Source: a virus
Length of the DNA stretch: 28,755 bases
Virus record (IMG/VR): IMGVR_UViG_3300026382_000005
Coordinates: 1-28,755 of that record
Strand: one strand, 5' to 3'
The position numbers and the translations under genes are program-made. Under the pieces are notes generated by a model, which had not been told where the DNA came from, searched no databases, and worked only from the letters and a program-made list of their open reading frames with translations. Each line of letters starts with the position of its first letter. The stretch's first letter is position 1. Shown piece by piece: positions 19,029 through 27,392 of the stretch.

Positions 19029-20196
19029 AAAAATCTGGGACTTCCTTGAGAGCCACAAGCACAAGATACTCATTGTCTACGGTGGAGCGGGTAGTGGCAA
19101 GAGCTACACCGTGGCTCAGTGGGTCATTGTGCGGGCTCTGGAGCAGAGAGGGGCTCACTTTCTTATCACGAGAAAGCACAACCCATCGCTCAAAGTCACG
19201 ACCTTTGCTCTTATCCGCAACTTGCTCAACGAGTGGGAGATACCGCACGACATACGCATAGCCGACCAAGAAATCACGATAGGCAGGTCTAAGTTGTTTT
19301 TCAAGGGGCTTGACGACCCAGAGAAAATCAAGAGTGCCGAGTTTAACTACATCTGGCTGGAAGAGGCGACAGAGTTTACCCGAGAGGACTTCCAACAGCT
19401 CAGGCTTAGGCTCAGGAAACCAAACAACGGACGCTACAGGAACCAAATGATACTCACCTTTAACCCCATCTCCATGCACCACTGGCTCTACGACGAGTTT
19501 TTTGTGAATCTACCCGACGATGTGGCAATACTTCACACGACCTACAGGGATAATTTGAGATGGCTTCCACCTGACTATGTGCGAGAGCTGGAGAGTCTGA
19601 AGGAGAGGGACGAATACTTCTACAAGGTCTACGCATTGGGCGAGTTTGCCTCACGACAAGGGCTCATCTACGACAACTGGGAGGTCATCCCCGACGAGGA
19701 AGCGGACAAGGTGCTGGAGACTGCCGAGGAGGTCTTCTATGGGCTGGACTTCGGCTTCAATAACCCTACGGCGTTGCTCAAGCTCGTGGAGCGGGACGGT
19801 GTTATCTACATCGTGGACGAGCTGTATCGCTCAGGGCTCACAAATGCCGACCTGATAGAGCACATGCGGGAGTTTGTCAAGCCCGAGGGGACGATATACG
19901 CCGACTCTGCCGAGCCTGCCCGCATAGAGGAGATAGAGAGGCACGGCTACAATGTTATCCCTGCTGATAAGAGTGTAAAAGATGGGATAGACTATGTGAA
20001 GAGGCATAGAATACGGATAGCGGAGAGATGTGTAAATACTATCAAAGAGATACGCAACTATAAATGGAAAGAAGACCGCAACGGAAACATACTGGACGAA
20101 CCTGTGAAGTATATGGACCATGCTATGGACGCTATGAGATACGCAGTATATACCCGTGCAAAGCAAGGTGGGGCCGTAAATGTTTGGTGGATATGA
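19000..20196 (+). CDS. Terminase large subunit
   Basis: A 398-residue packaging motor and nuclease. The ATPase domain shows Walker A GGAGSGKS (residues 28-35) and Walker B with catalytic glutamates YIWLEEATE (117-125). The C-terminal nuclease domain begins around GLDFGFNNPTAL (catalytic Asp near residue 250) and includes YADSAEP (about 305) and MDHAMDAMRYAVY near the end, all typical of phage terminases of the PBSX/Terminase_3 type. SD is GCAGGAGGCGGGCAGG in the small-subunit gene. It pumps DNA through the portal encoded next. Confidence 0.96.
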   Translation: MPTKVIEVNKKIWDFLESHKHKILIVYGGAGSGKSYTVAQWVIVRALEQRGAHFLITRKHNPSLKVTTFALIRNLLNEWEIPHDIRIADQEITIGRSKLFFKGLDDPEKIKSAEFNYIWLEEATEFTREDFQQLRLRLRKPNNGRYRNQMILTFNPISMHHWLYDEFFVNLPDDVAILHTTYRDNLRWLPPDYVRELESLKERDEYFYKVYALGEFASRQGLIYDNWEVIPDEEADKVLETAEEVFYGLDFGFNNPTALLKLVERDGVIYIVDELYRSGLTNADLIEHMREFVKPEGTIYADSAEPARIEEIERHGYNVIPADKSVKDGIDYVKRHRIRIAERCVNTIKEIRNYKWKEDRNGNILDEPVKYMDHAMDAMRYAVYTRAKQGGAVNVWWI

Positions 20197-20211
20197 GAGG
20201 AGGGAGAAAAA

Positions 20212-22284
20212 ATGGCGATATGGGATATCTTCAGACGAAAAAAAGAGGCAGAACCGCAAGAAAAAGGCATACCTATCGGTGGTTTGTCATGGCTACAAGA
20301 AGTGCCTGGTTGGAGCAGGGCGGAGCTTGTGAGACAATACGCACAGCACAACTGGGTATATGCTGTGGTATCCAAGATAGCACAAGCTGTATCGGCTGTA
20401 GACTGGAGGCTATACGCTGAGGACAGCGAGGGTAATCAGATAGATATTACAGAAGGACCTATCTATTCGCTACTGCAAAGACCGAACCCATTCACGAGCT
20501 GGCAGGAGTTAATAGAACTTACCCAAATTTACTTGGAGCTTACCGGTGAAGCGTTTTGGGTATTGACCCTCAATGCCCGAGGAGAGCCGACGGAAATCTG
20601 GACTGTGATGCCAGACCGTATATCTATCGTTACTGACCCAGAAGAGTTTATTAAAGGGTATGTTTATCGTGTAGGGACTGAAGAGATACCTTTGGACCCG
20701 CAAGAGGTTATTCATTTTAAGTATCCTAATCCTGCTGACCCTTATAGAGGACTTGGACCTGTTAAAGCTGCCACATTACTTATTCAGAATGATAAATATG
20801 CACAGGAGTATACTAATGCATTTTTTTATAACTCTGCTATGCCGTCAGGCATAATTAAGGTGGATAAACAGCTATCGGTAAAGCAGTTTTTGGAGTTAAA
20901 GGAAAGATGGAATGCACAGCATAGAGGTGTGAATAAAGCCCATAAAATAGCGGTCTTAGATAATGGGGCTGAGTTTGTGCCACTATCTTATAGCATTAAG
21001 GACTTGCAATTGGTAGATGTGCGGAAACAGAATAGGGATGATATCCTTGCCACATTCGGCGTGCATGCCAGTATTTTAGGTATCTCCGAAAATGTGAATA
21101 GGGCTAATGCAGAAGCGGCAGAATACACCTTTGCGAAAAGGATAGTAGAACCGAGACTACAGAAGATAGCAGGGAAAATCAACTCAGAACTGCTATCTAA
21201 ATGGAAGGGCATAAAGGTGCGGTTTGAGTTTCTACACGAGATACCAGAGGACACAGATACATTACTTCGCAAGGTGCAGGTGGGCGTGCAACTGGGCTTG
21301 ATGACAGTGAACGAGGCGAGGAACTTGCTGGGGCTGGACGATATAGAAGGAGGCGATATGGTGATGCAACCGATGAACTTGTTGCCTACACCGGTGAGCT
21401 ATGCCTCAGAGACCACAGATGACAACCTACAAGAGATGGCAGGAGAAGAGCAGGGGATAACGGAAGAAGAGAATGCCACAGGGGAAAAAGGTGCTACTAC
21501 CAAATCAGTGAGGGCTACAGACTACAAGGCTATCATCTGGAAGCGCTTTGTGAGAGAACAACAGAAGCACGAGAGAAAGTTTAAGGAGACGCTGAAACCT
21601 GCTTGGAGACTTTTCAAGCAGGAGGTAGAGAAGGCTATAAAGAATGGTGGTGGACTTGAGGCGGTAGATTATGATGTGATTATCCAAAAGATGGGGGAGC
21701 AAGCTAAGAAAGGGATATCGGAGACATTTGAATACTTTGCCAGACAGGGGAAAGCAGATGCTAAAGCACTACAGGGGGCTATTACTAAGATGGATGTTGA
21801 CTTTAGTGAGTGGGACGATGCGGTGGATATGACGTTGCCACATATCATTGAGTGGTTGGAGAAGTATCCATTTATCTTTGCTCAGCAAGTTACAGAGACG
21901 ACTATAGAGATGCTGAGAAAAGAGCTACAAGAAGCATTGAGGAATCATGAGGGAATAAATGAGATTATGAAGCGTGTGGCACGAGTGTTTGACCTGTCAG
22001 AAAAAGGTTGGAGAGCCGAGAGGATAGCGAGGACGGAGACTATCCGTGCAGCGAATAAAGGGACGCTTGAAGGTTATAGACAGGCTGGAGTGAGAAAAAA
22101 GGAATGGGTAACGGCTTTAGACGAACGCACCAGAGAATGGCATGCTGAGGCGGACGGACAAATTGTGGGGATAGATGAGCCGTTTATTGTAGGAGGAGAA
22201 CAGCTTATGTATCCGGGCGACCCCAACGGCTCACCTGAGAATACAATAAATTGTAGATGCACTGTGGCACCTGTGATAGAATAG
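20212..22284 (+). CDS. Portal protein fused to MuF-like minor head domain
   Basis: A 690-residue protein with SD GAGGAGGGAG. Residues about 1-375 are a HK97-type portal: early RQYAQHNWVYAVVSKIAQA, LLQRPNP, a central VIHFKYPNPADPYRGLGPVKAA, ILATFGVHASILGI, and the closing VNEARNLLGLDDIEGGD. The portal forms the dodecameric DNA gateway. Residues about 440-690 resemble MuF/minor head proteins: a long helical region, ARTETIRAANKGTLEGYRQAG, TALDERTREWHAEADGQ, and a C-terminal NTINCRCTVAP. An in-frame SD (AAGGAGGCGAT 21347-21357) precedes ATG codons 21358 and 21364 at the boundary, so a separate MuF-type protein might also be made. The fusion is unusual but seen in some phage lineages. Confidence 0.88.
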   Translation: MAIWDIFRRKKEAEPQEKGIPIGGLSWLQEVPGWSRAELVRQYAQHNWVYAVVSKIAQAVSAVDWRLYAEDSEGNQIDITEGPIYSLLQRPNPFTSWQELIELTQIYLELTGEAFWVLTLNARGEPTEIWTVMPDRISIVTDPEEFIKGYVYRVGTEEIPLDPQEVIHFKYPNPADPYRGLGPVKAATLLIQNDKYAQEYTNAFFYNSAMPSGIIKVDKQLSVKQFLELKERWNAQHRGVNKAHKIAVLDNGAEFVPLSYSIKDLQLVDVRKQNRDDILATFGVHASILGISENVNRANAEAAEYTFAKRIVEPRLQKIAGKINSELLSKWKGIKVRFEFLHEIPEDTDTLLRKVQVGVQLGLMTVNEARNLLGLDDIEGGDMVMQPMNLLPTPVSYASETTDDNLQEMAGEEQGITEEENATGEKGATTKSVRATDYKAIIWKRFVREQQKHERKFKETLKPAWRLFKQEVEKAIKNGGGLEAVDYDVIIQKMGEQAKKGISETFEYFARQGKADAKALQGAITKMDVDFSEWDDAVDMTLPHIIEWLEKYPFIFAQQVTETTIEMLRKELQEALRNHEGINEIMKRVARVFDLSEKGWRAERIARTETIRAANKGTLEGYRQAGVRKKEWVTALDERTREWHAEADGQIVGIDEPFIVGGEQLMYPGDPNGSPENTINCRCTVAPVIE
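21347..21366 (+). promoter_or_regulatory. Internal ribosome-binding site at portal/MuF junction
   Basis: AAGGAGGCGAT, the same leader used by accessory genes, lies in the portal frame just before ATG 21358, GTG 21361 and ATG 21364. The latter has the usual spacing (10 nt from GGAGG). Initiation at 21364 would give a 306-residue protein containing the acidic linker and MuF-like domain. A caution is that GAAGGAGGCGAT also encodes EGGD, the conserved portal end, so the SD may be an accident of codon choice. Confidence 0.4.
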
Positions 22285-22310
22285 CCGTGAGAAAAGGGGG
22301 TGGAAATGTT

Positions 22311-23621
22311 ATGCCTACGACAAAAGAACTGCAAAAGAAAGATATGCTCTTCCTTGCCACTCGCTCGTGGCAGGAGCAGGGCAGGAAATATGTTGAGGGA
22401 GTAGCCTCCGATGAGACAGTAGACCGTGCAGGTGATGTTATCCTTGCCACGGCATGGCAGTTGGATAACTTTCTCAAAAATCCTGTGCTACTTTGGGCGC
22501 ACGACTATAAGACACCACCAGTGGGTAAGGTGGTAGATATCTGGGTAGAAAATGGCAAGTTGAAGTTTAGAGCAGAGTTTGCTAACACTGACTTTGCGAG
22601 GGAGATAGCGAATCTCTATTCCGATGGCTATCTGAATACCTTCAGCGTGGGCTTTCTGCCTGTTGAATATGAGCCCAATAAGGAAACTGGGGGATATGTG
22701 TATAAGAAAGTTGAACTACTGGAGATAAGTGCCGTGCCTGTGCCTGCAAACCCAAATGCCGTTGCCGTGCTACGGGCTAAAGGGCTTGAGCCTATAGCCA
22801 TAGAAGACCAGCAGAAGGGAGGTGAGGAGATGGACGAGGTGCAGAAAGGCGTAATACCATACAAGAAATATCCGTTAGCACCAGAGGACACACCGTGGAA
22901 TGCTGCAGCTGAAGTGAGAAAAGCCGAACCAAAGGACTTGCACGAGATGTGTGCTTGGTATGATGAGGAGAATGCAGATACCAAACAGGCTTACAAGCTA
23001 CCACACCACAAGAAGGACAGATACGCTACAGTCTGGCGTGGAGTTGCAGCAGCTATGGCTGCACTCTTTGGTGCGAGAGGTGGAGTAAATATCCCAGAGA
23101 AGGACAAGAAAGGCGTCTACAACCACCTTGCAAAGCACTATAAGGACTTTGATAAGACCCCACCAGAATGGGGCAAGTCTTGGGAGGAAGTCAAGGGCAT
23201 GTTTGACTTCCTGACCGATGAAGAGATTGACAGCACCATTAAAGCCTTTGAGGAGGTATCAAATGCCGAGGAGGTGGAAGAGCAGATGGAAGATAAAGAA
23301 ACACCCGAGACTGTTGCAGAACAGCCTCAGGAGATGGAGAACAAGGGCGTGGAATATACAGAGGAAAAGGCAGGAGCGGTATTGTCTCGCAAAAATGCCG
23401 AGAAACTCAAGGCGCTTGCTGGCAAAGTAAATGATGCCATTCAAGTGCTATCGGAAGCGGTTAAAGAACTTACCGACTTTGTGGACAGCACCACCAAGAG
23501 ACCACAGGAAGAAGAAACAGAAGAGGAAGAAAAACTATTCACCGCTGAAGAAGTGCGTGAGATACTTGAGGCATACAGGATAGCCCTGTTAAAGGAGATA
23601 GGAGGTGAAACAGATGAATAG
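22311..23621 (+). CDS. Prohead protease fused to scaffold-like region
   Basis: A 436-residue protein; ATG 22311 follows AAAAGGGGGTGG (the frame is open from 22257 inside the portal gene). Residues about 1-160 are a HK97-type S78 prohead protease: H64 in LLWAHDYKTPPVGKV, S112 in NTFSVGFLP, and LEISAVPVPANPNA. Residues about 195-300 hold a conserved phage domain (KYPLAPEDTPWNAAAEVRKA, YKLPHHKKDRYATVWRGVAAAMAALFGARGGV, VYNHLAKHY). The C-terminus is an acidic coiled coil (about 330-436), as in scaffold or delta domains. An internal in-frame start at 22830 could make a 263-residue scaffold alone. The capsid gene is next. Confidence 0.88.
   Translation: MPTTKELQKKDMLFLATRSWQEQGRKYVEGVASDETVDRAGDVILATAWQLDNFLKNPVLLWAHDYKTPPVGKVVDIWVENGKLKFRAEFANTDFAREIANLYSDGYLNTFSVGFLPVEYEPNKETGGYVYKKVELLEISAVPVPANPNAVAVLRAKGLEPIAIEDQQKGGEEMDEVQKGVIPYKKYPLAPEDTPWNAAAEVRKAEPKDLHEMCAWYDEENADTKQAYKLPHHKKDRYATVWRGVAAAMAALFGARGGVNIPEKDKKGVYNHLAKHYKDFDKTPPEWGKSWEEVKGMFDFLTDEEIDSTIKAFEEVSNAEEVEEQMEDKETPETVAEQPQEMENKGVEYTEEKAGAVLSRKNAEKLKALAGKVNDAIQVLSEAVKELTDFVDSTTKRPQEEETEEEEKLFTAEEVREILEAYRIALLKEIGGETDE
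22817..22832 (+). promoter_or_regulatory. Internal SD and start for scaffold-only product
   Basis: GGGAGGTGAGGAG (22817-22829) is an almost ideal SD directly before ATG 22830, in frame with the protease gene (codon 174). The resulting 263-residue product would lack the catalytic H64 and S112 and contain only the conserved middle domain and the coiled-coil tail. This is the layout of lambda C/Nu3, where the scaffold starts inside the protease gene. Confidence 0.6.
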
Positions 23622-24666
23622 AGAGGATATCATCAAGATGGCCCAGAAAGATGCAGAGCGTATCCTTCGCACCACTGCGAAGAGAAAAATCAAATTTATC
23701 GGAGGTGAAGAAAAGATGAATACATTCAGTGTATCTAAACTTATTAAGGGCATTATCACGGGCAACATTGACCCCGAAATGAAAGACTTGCTGGAGAGCA
23801 ACACAGGCGGTTATCTTGTGCCACCAGAACACGCAACTTACCTTTACGATGTGCTTTACGATAATGTTGTTGTAAGAAAAGCTGGAGCTACCGTCTTGCC
23901 GATGAAATCTTCCACGCTGACAATACCAAAGGCTATCACAGGGGCCGTTGCATACTGGGTAAATGAGGCTACAGCACCTACACAAAGCGATATGACCTTC
24001 GCACAGATTACACTTACTGCAAAGAAAGTTGCAGCCTATACGGTTATCTCTAAGGAGCTGTTAGAAGACAGCAACCCCGCAGTAGACCGTATCGTAATGG
24101 ATAACCTCGCTAAGGCTTTGGCCGTTGAAATGGATAAGGAGTTTCTTATCGGAGACGGCACAAATCTTACAGGTATCGCAAACACAAGCGGTGTGAACAC
24201 TGTGAATGCTGGTGCGGGAGACCTGACACTTGACATGATTATAGAGGCAAAGAAGGCTATAGAGGTATCTACAAAGGGCAATATCAAGCCTAATGCTATT
24301 GTGATGCACCCTGCCGTTTACTACAAGCTTATGAAGGCAGCAAAAGACACAACAGGTGTTTACCTGTGGAATACACAGGGGCTTACTGCCAACCTGCCCG
24401 ATACATTACTCGGCATGAAAGTATTGCTGACTACAACTATACCTATTGACCTGACAGACGGCACAAATAATAATCTCAGTCTTGTGATACTTGGCGACTT
24501 TAAGCAGGCTTTGATAGGTGAGAGAAGAGGAGTAGGAATTAGTGCAACTGCAGAGGGCCAGTATATGCTGAATGATACTCTTGCCGTAATGGCAACAGCC
24601 CGTGTAGGCTTTGGAGTAGCCTATCCAGAGGCCTTTACCGTGATACAGAATGTATCGGCAGTTTAA
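23614..24666 (+). CDS. Major capsid protein (HK97 fold)
   Basis: A 350-residue protein, with GGAGGTG (23601-23607) ahead of ATG 23614; GTG 23605 is inside the SD. HK97-type hallmarks are GGYLVPPEHATYLYDVLYDNVVVRKAGATVLP near the N-terminus, then KSSTLTIPKAITGAVAYWVNEATAPTQSDMTFAQITLTAKKVAAYTVISKELLEDS, with AVEMDKEFLIGDGTN, and IVMHPAVYYKLMKAAKDTTG. Residues 1-34 are a short basic/helical lead that could be cleaved. A second SD (GGAGGTG 23701-23707) precedes an in-frame ATG 23716 (residue 35), so a shorter form might be the main capsid protein. A hairpin terminator candidate follows. Confidence 0.95.
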   Translation: MNREDIIKMAQKDAERILRTTAKRKIKFIGGEEKMNTFSVSKLIKGIITGNIDPEMKDLLESNTGGYLVPPEHATYLYDVLYDNVVVRKAGATVLPMKSSTLTIPKAITGAVAYWVNEATAPTQSDMTFAQITLTAKKVAAYTVISKELLEDSNPAVDRIVMDNLAKALAVEMDKEFLIGDGTNLTGIANTSGVNTVNAGAGDLTLDMIIEAKKAIEVSTKGNIKPNAIVMHPAVYYKLMKAAKDTTGVYLWNTQGLTANLPDTLLGMKVLLTTTIPIDLTDGTNNNLSLVILGDFKQALIGERRGVGISATAEGQYMLNDTLAVMATARVGFGVAYPEAFTVIQNVSAV

Positions 24667-24697
24667 GGGAGGTGAGGGGCTTATCCCCTCCCTTCCT
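24665..24697 (+). terminator. Hairpin after capsid gene
   Basis: AAGGGAGG (24665-24672) can pair with CCTCCCTT (24687-24694), or GAGGGG (24674-24679) with CCCCTC (24685-24690); the two compete. The right flank is CCTTTC, so it could be a partial terminator or an mRNA stabiliser that helps make capsid the most abundant message. Confidence 0.45.
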
Positions 24698-24717
24698 TTC
24701 TACAGGAGGTGAGACAC

Positions 24718-24921
24718 ATGGCAAAGGTTAGAGTGATTAAGGCATATGCCCTTGTCTACAAAGATGGCATAGCCCGTGTGGGAGCGATAATAGACCTACC
24801 CGATAGTGTGGCTGAAAATCTTGCGAGTGCAGGTATCGTAGAGATACTGGATAAAGCAGTTAACCCAGAAGCGAAGATGGAGAAAAAAGCCAAGAAAAAG
24901 ACACATAAAAAGAGGAAGTGA
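24718..24921 (+). CDS. Small head protein with basic tail
   Basis: A 67-residue protein; ATG 24718 is 4 nt after AGGAGGTGAG (GTG 24709 is in the SD). The first 45 residues look like the small beta-rich proteins often found between the major capsid protein and head-tail connectors (KVRVIKAYALVYKDGIARVGAIIDLPDSVAENLASAGIVEIL), and the last 22 are very basic (MEKKAKKKTHKKRK). A DNA- or capsid-surface contact is possible. The gene is 6 nt upstream of the connector start. Confidence 0.62.
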   Translation: MAKVRVIKAYALVYKDGIARVGAIIDLPDSVAENLASAGIVEILDKAVNPEAKMEKKAKKKTHKKRK

Positions 24922-24927
24922 TGAGCC

Positions 24928-25467
24928 GTGGCATACTTCACACAGGCAGAGTTAGAGGCTTATATCGGGGAGACGGTATCGGTAGAGGACTACACCAAAG
25001 CTGAGAAGTTTGCGAGGCAGTTTATAGAGCGCTACACCGGGCAAATCTTTGAGCTGGGAACTTACTCCGAGATAAGAAAGGTAGATGACACCATACCCCT
25101 TAGCAAATACCCTGTTGTGTCGGTGACAAGTGTTAAGGTGCTACCTGATGAAACCGTCTTGGATGACTACCTATATTTTGTCTACGACTGGGGCATTGAA
25201 CTTATCCAACCTATGCGTGGGCTACAGGTTAAGGTGGAATACACGGCAGGCTGGAGTGAGATGCCAGAGCCGATAAAAGAGGTAGCACTGTGGCTGGCTA
25301 AGAGATTACTTGTGCCACTTGATAAGCCAACACCTACAGCACAAAGTATCTCTACAGGGGGAACAAGCATATCTTTCTTGAACGCCGACCCAGACAACGG
25401 TAGACCTACCGACGATGACTGGGTAAACAGTATTCTAAACCAGTATCGCAGAGAAAAGGCGTGGTAG
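24928..25467 (+). CDS. Head-tail connector protein (gp6-like)
   Basis: A 179-residue protein starting at GTG 24928, with AGAGGAAGTGATG as weak SD. The N-terminal helices (FTQAELEAYIGETVSVEDYTKAEKFARQFIERYTGQIF) and central beta motif (LSKYPVVSVTSVKVLPDETVLDD, QVKVEYTAGWSEMPEPIKEVALWLAKRLL) match connector/gp6-like adaptors. A C-terminal extension (QSISTGGTSISFLNADPDNGRPTDDDW) is also common there. It would ring the portal and bind the head completion proteins. It ends 2 nt before the next ATG. Confidence 0.85.
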   Translation: MAYFTQAELEAYIGETVSVEDYTKAEKFARQFIERYTGQIFELGTYSEIRKVDDTIPLSKYPVVSVTSVKVLPDETVLDDYLYFVYDWGIELIQPMRGLQVKVEYTAGWSEMPEPIKEVALWLAKRLLVPLDKPTPTAQSISTGGTSISFLNADPDNGRPTDDDWVNSILNQYRREKAW

Positions 25468-25469
25468 CC

Positions 25470-25934
25470 ATGTTTGGAATAGAAATCACCAAGATGCCAG
25501 ATATCAAGGGGTATATTCAGCAGGTTAGCCGAGAAAGGTATCAGAACATGAATAAGCTGGGCTTTGCTATTGTGCGAGAGGCAAAGAAGAAAGCCCCTGT
25601 CTATCGTGGCATGTTGCGAAACCGTATAGTGCACGAGGTAAAGACAAGCATTATGCCGTTGGACCACACCTTGCGTGTTTACGTGCCTGTAAAGGAGAAC
25701 GGCTTCTATTACGCTTCGGCAGTAGAACACGGCACCCGACCCCACTATCCCCCGTTTGACCCTATCAGACGGTGGGTATGGCTTAAACGAGGCGGTTTAG
25801 GTGTTAGCGATAAAGAGGTAGACAGCACAGCATGGGCTATAGTGCGGAAGATAGGGCGTGTAGGCACTAAACCACACCCATTCTTGCACCCATCAGCTAA
25901 GAATGTGCTACGCACTTGGAGGTGGTGGAAGTGA
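25470..25934 (+). CDS. HK97 gp10-like neck protein
   Basis: A 154-residue protein; ATG 25470 is preferred (GTG 25461 overlaps the previous stop). Typical gp10-family features are MNKLGFAIVREAKKKAPVYRGMLRNRIVHEV, a beta region (TLRVYVPVKENGFYYASAVEHGTRPHYP), and a C-terminal PHPFLHPSAKN segment. Members join the head-tail neck or help tail completion. The next gene starts in a GTGA overlap with this stop. Confidence 0.85.
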   Translation: MFGIEITKMPDIKGYIQQVSRERYQNMNKLGFAIVREAKKKAPVYRGMLRNRIVHEVKTSIMPLDHTLRVYVPVKENGFYYASAVEHGTRPHYPPFDPIRRWVWLKRGGLGVSDKEVDSTAWAIVRKIGRVGTKPHPFLHPSAKNVLRTWRWWK

Positions 25935-26365
25935 GTATCAAGGCAGTTAGGCAGACAATACTCCAGACCTTGCAGGATAATCTCACGGGTATAAAGACAT
26001 GGTGGACGGGCTACCCATTTTATATAGAGACGAGACACACACCCTTTGTAGCAGTCTTTAGCGAAAGCGAAACTGACGACTGGAGGGGACAGAGAAGCTA
26101 TCAGGCTAACTACCAACTAACTATCATGGTGGGGATAGATGCGAGAGGGGAAGCCGAAAGCAGAAACAGGGGCATACAAGATGAAGACTGGCTAAACGAT
26201 ATAGCAGAACAGATAGTCTCCCTGTTATATACAAAGCTACACCATATCGGTAGTGCTAACCTGCAGGGGGAAATAAACATAGACTACAGGAACGGGGGCG
26301 GTAATATCCGCACTGTGAATATTACCGTGAACTACACGGAAATGATAATTTTTACACCAGAATAA
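25931..26365 (+). CDS. Tail terminator protein
   Basis: A 144-residue protein. GTG 25931 is chosen because GGAGGTG (25918-25924) precedes it by 6 nt and the start overlaps the previous stop; TTG 25916 lies at the SD. N-terminal helix (KAVRQTILQTLQDNLTGI), then strands (PFVAVFSESETDDWRGQRSYQANYQLTIMVGID), a helix (WLNDIAEQIVSLLYTKLHH) and a final strand pair (VNITVNYTEMIIF), the alpha/beta pattern of tail terminators that cap the tube at the head end. Synteny between neck and tail tube proteins agrees. Confidence 0.8.
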   Translation: MSIKAVRQTILQTLQDNLTGIKTWWTGYPFYIETRHTPFVAVFSESETDDWRGQRSYQANYQLTIMVGIDARGEAESRNRGIQDEDWLNDIAEQIVSLLYTKLHHIGSANLQGEINIDYRNGGGNIRTVNITVNYTEMIIFTPE

Positions 26366-26378
26366 GGAGGGGATAATT

Positions 26379-27293
26379 ATGGCTATAGGAGTTATCGGTT
26401 GGATAGGCCTTGCTACAGAGGCAACACCGGGAACTGCAAATGCGACCGTAAACACATTCTTTGCCACGGAGAGCTATCAGGCCGTGCAGAGCCACGAGCC
26501 CGTGGCAGTAGAGGCGAACCTTGCCTCTCTGTCTAAGGTCGGGTATCTCAAAGGAAAACTGACGCCCAAGGGCTCACTCTCTGCCCCACTATCCATTGAC
26601 AACGCCAGCGTGTTTTATTGGGCTCTCGGCACCGATAGCGTGGTAGACAACGGCGACGGCACTTATACCCACACCATCACACCCGCCCTAATACTCCCCA
26701 CATTCACCGTGCACGCTGACGAGGTAATAGACCAGATAGAGCAGGCAGGCGGTAAGGTTAGCAAGCTGACCGTCTCGGCTGCAGCTGGAGAAGTGGCAAA
26801 AATCAGCATGGAATGGTTTGCTTTGTCTCACAACGAGGGTGTCACTCTTACCGAAACTGTTGCCATGCCGACCAAGTTTGTGAACTTCACCGAAGCGGTT
26901 ATTACGATAGACAGCACAACGGCCATTAATGTGGATAACATTGAATTTAGCATTGAGAATAATTTGGAAACACTTTTCACACTCGGCACAAGTAGGTATC
27001 CACAGAAGGTTATGAGAAATGATAGACCAACATACTCTGGTAAGCTGGTGCTGATAGACTGGGACGCAAATCTGTATCAGAAGATGATAAATGCCGACAA
27101 TGTAGCGATAACATTTAAGTTTACCGACCCAGACGGGAATTATGTGCAGGTGGACCTACCCAAGGTGCAGTTTACAGGCGGTGGCTTTGAACCTGAAATT
27201 AGCACAGGTAGGATAACAGCCGAGCCAGAGTTTGAGGCTGTAGGGGACAATCCTATCACCGTGACTGTATATACCACAAGGAGCGAGTTATAG
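26379..27293 (+). CDS. Major tail tube protein
   Basis: A 304-residue, beta-rich protein with AAGGAGGGGATAATT as leader. GVIGWIGLATEATPGTANA at the start and LASLSKVGYLKGKLTPKGSLSAPLSIDNASVFYWALG in the first third are characteristic of siphophage tail tube proteins. The remainder (GGKVSKLTVSAAAGEVAKISMEWF, SIENNLETLFTLGTSRYPQKVMRNDRPTYSGKLVLID, VAITFKFTDPDGNYVQVDLPKVQFTGG) also fits. It polymerises around the tape measure. Ordering after the terminator and before the chaperones is standard. Confidence 0.9.
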   Translation: MAIGVIGWIGLATEATPGTANATVNTFFATESYQAVQSHEPVAVEANLASLSKVGYLKGKLTPKGSLSAPLSIDNASVFYWALGTDSVVDNGDGTYTHTITPALILPTFTVHADEVIDQIEQAGGKVSKLTVSAAAGEVAKISMEWFALSHNEGVTLTETVAMPTKFVNFTEAVITIDSTTAINVDNIEFSIENNLETLFTLGTSRYPQKVMRNDRPTYSGKLVLIDWDANLYQKMINADNVAITFKFTDPDGNYVQVDLPKVQFTGGGFEPEISTGRITAEPEFEAVGDNPITVTVYTTRSEL

Positions 27294-27294
27294 C

Positions 27295-27390
27295 GTGCGA
27301 GAGTTTATTGAGAGATATCTAATTTTAATTGCTACAGCGGTAGTGGTGTTATTTTATATCGGTTTAACCTATCTCATGTGGAGGTGGTAG
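27295..27390 (+). CDS. 31-aa membrane peptide between tube and chaperone
   Basis: A GTG-started ORF of 31 residues (MREFIERYLILIATAVVVLFYIGLTYLMWRW), with AAGGAG (27278-27283) 11 nt upstream. It has a single TM helix (about residues 8-28). It fills an 83-nt gap that would otherwise be unused in an operon with little spacing, and its end overlaps the SD of the chaperone gene. Expression is not certain because the SD spacing is long and the start is GTG. A leader peptide controlling chaperone translation, or a small membrane protein, are both possible. Confidence 0.42.
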   Translation: MREFIERYLILIATAVVVLFYIGLTYLMWRW

Positions 27391-27392
27391 AC

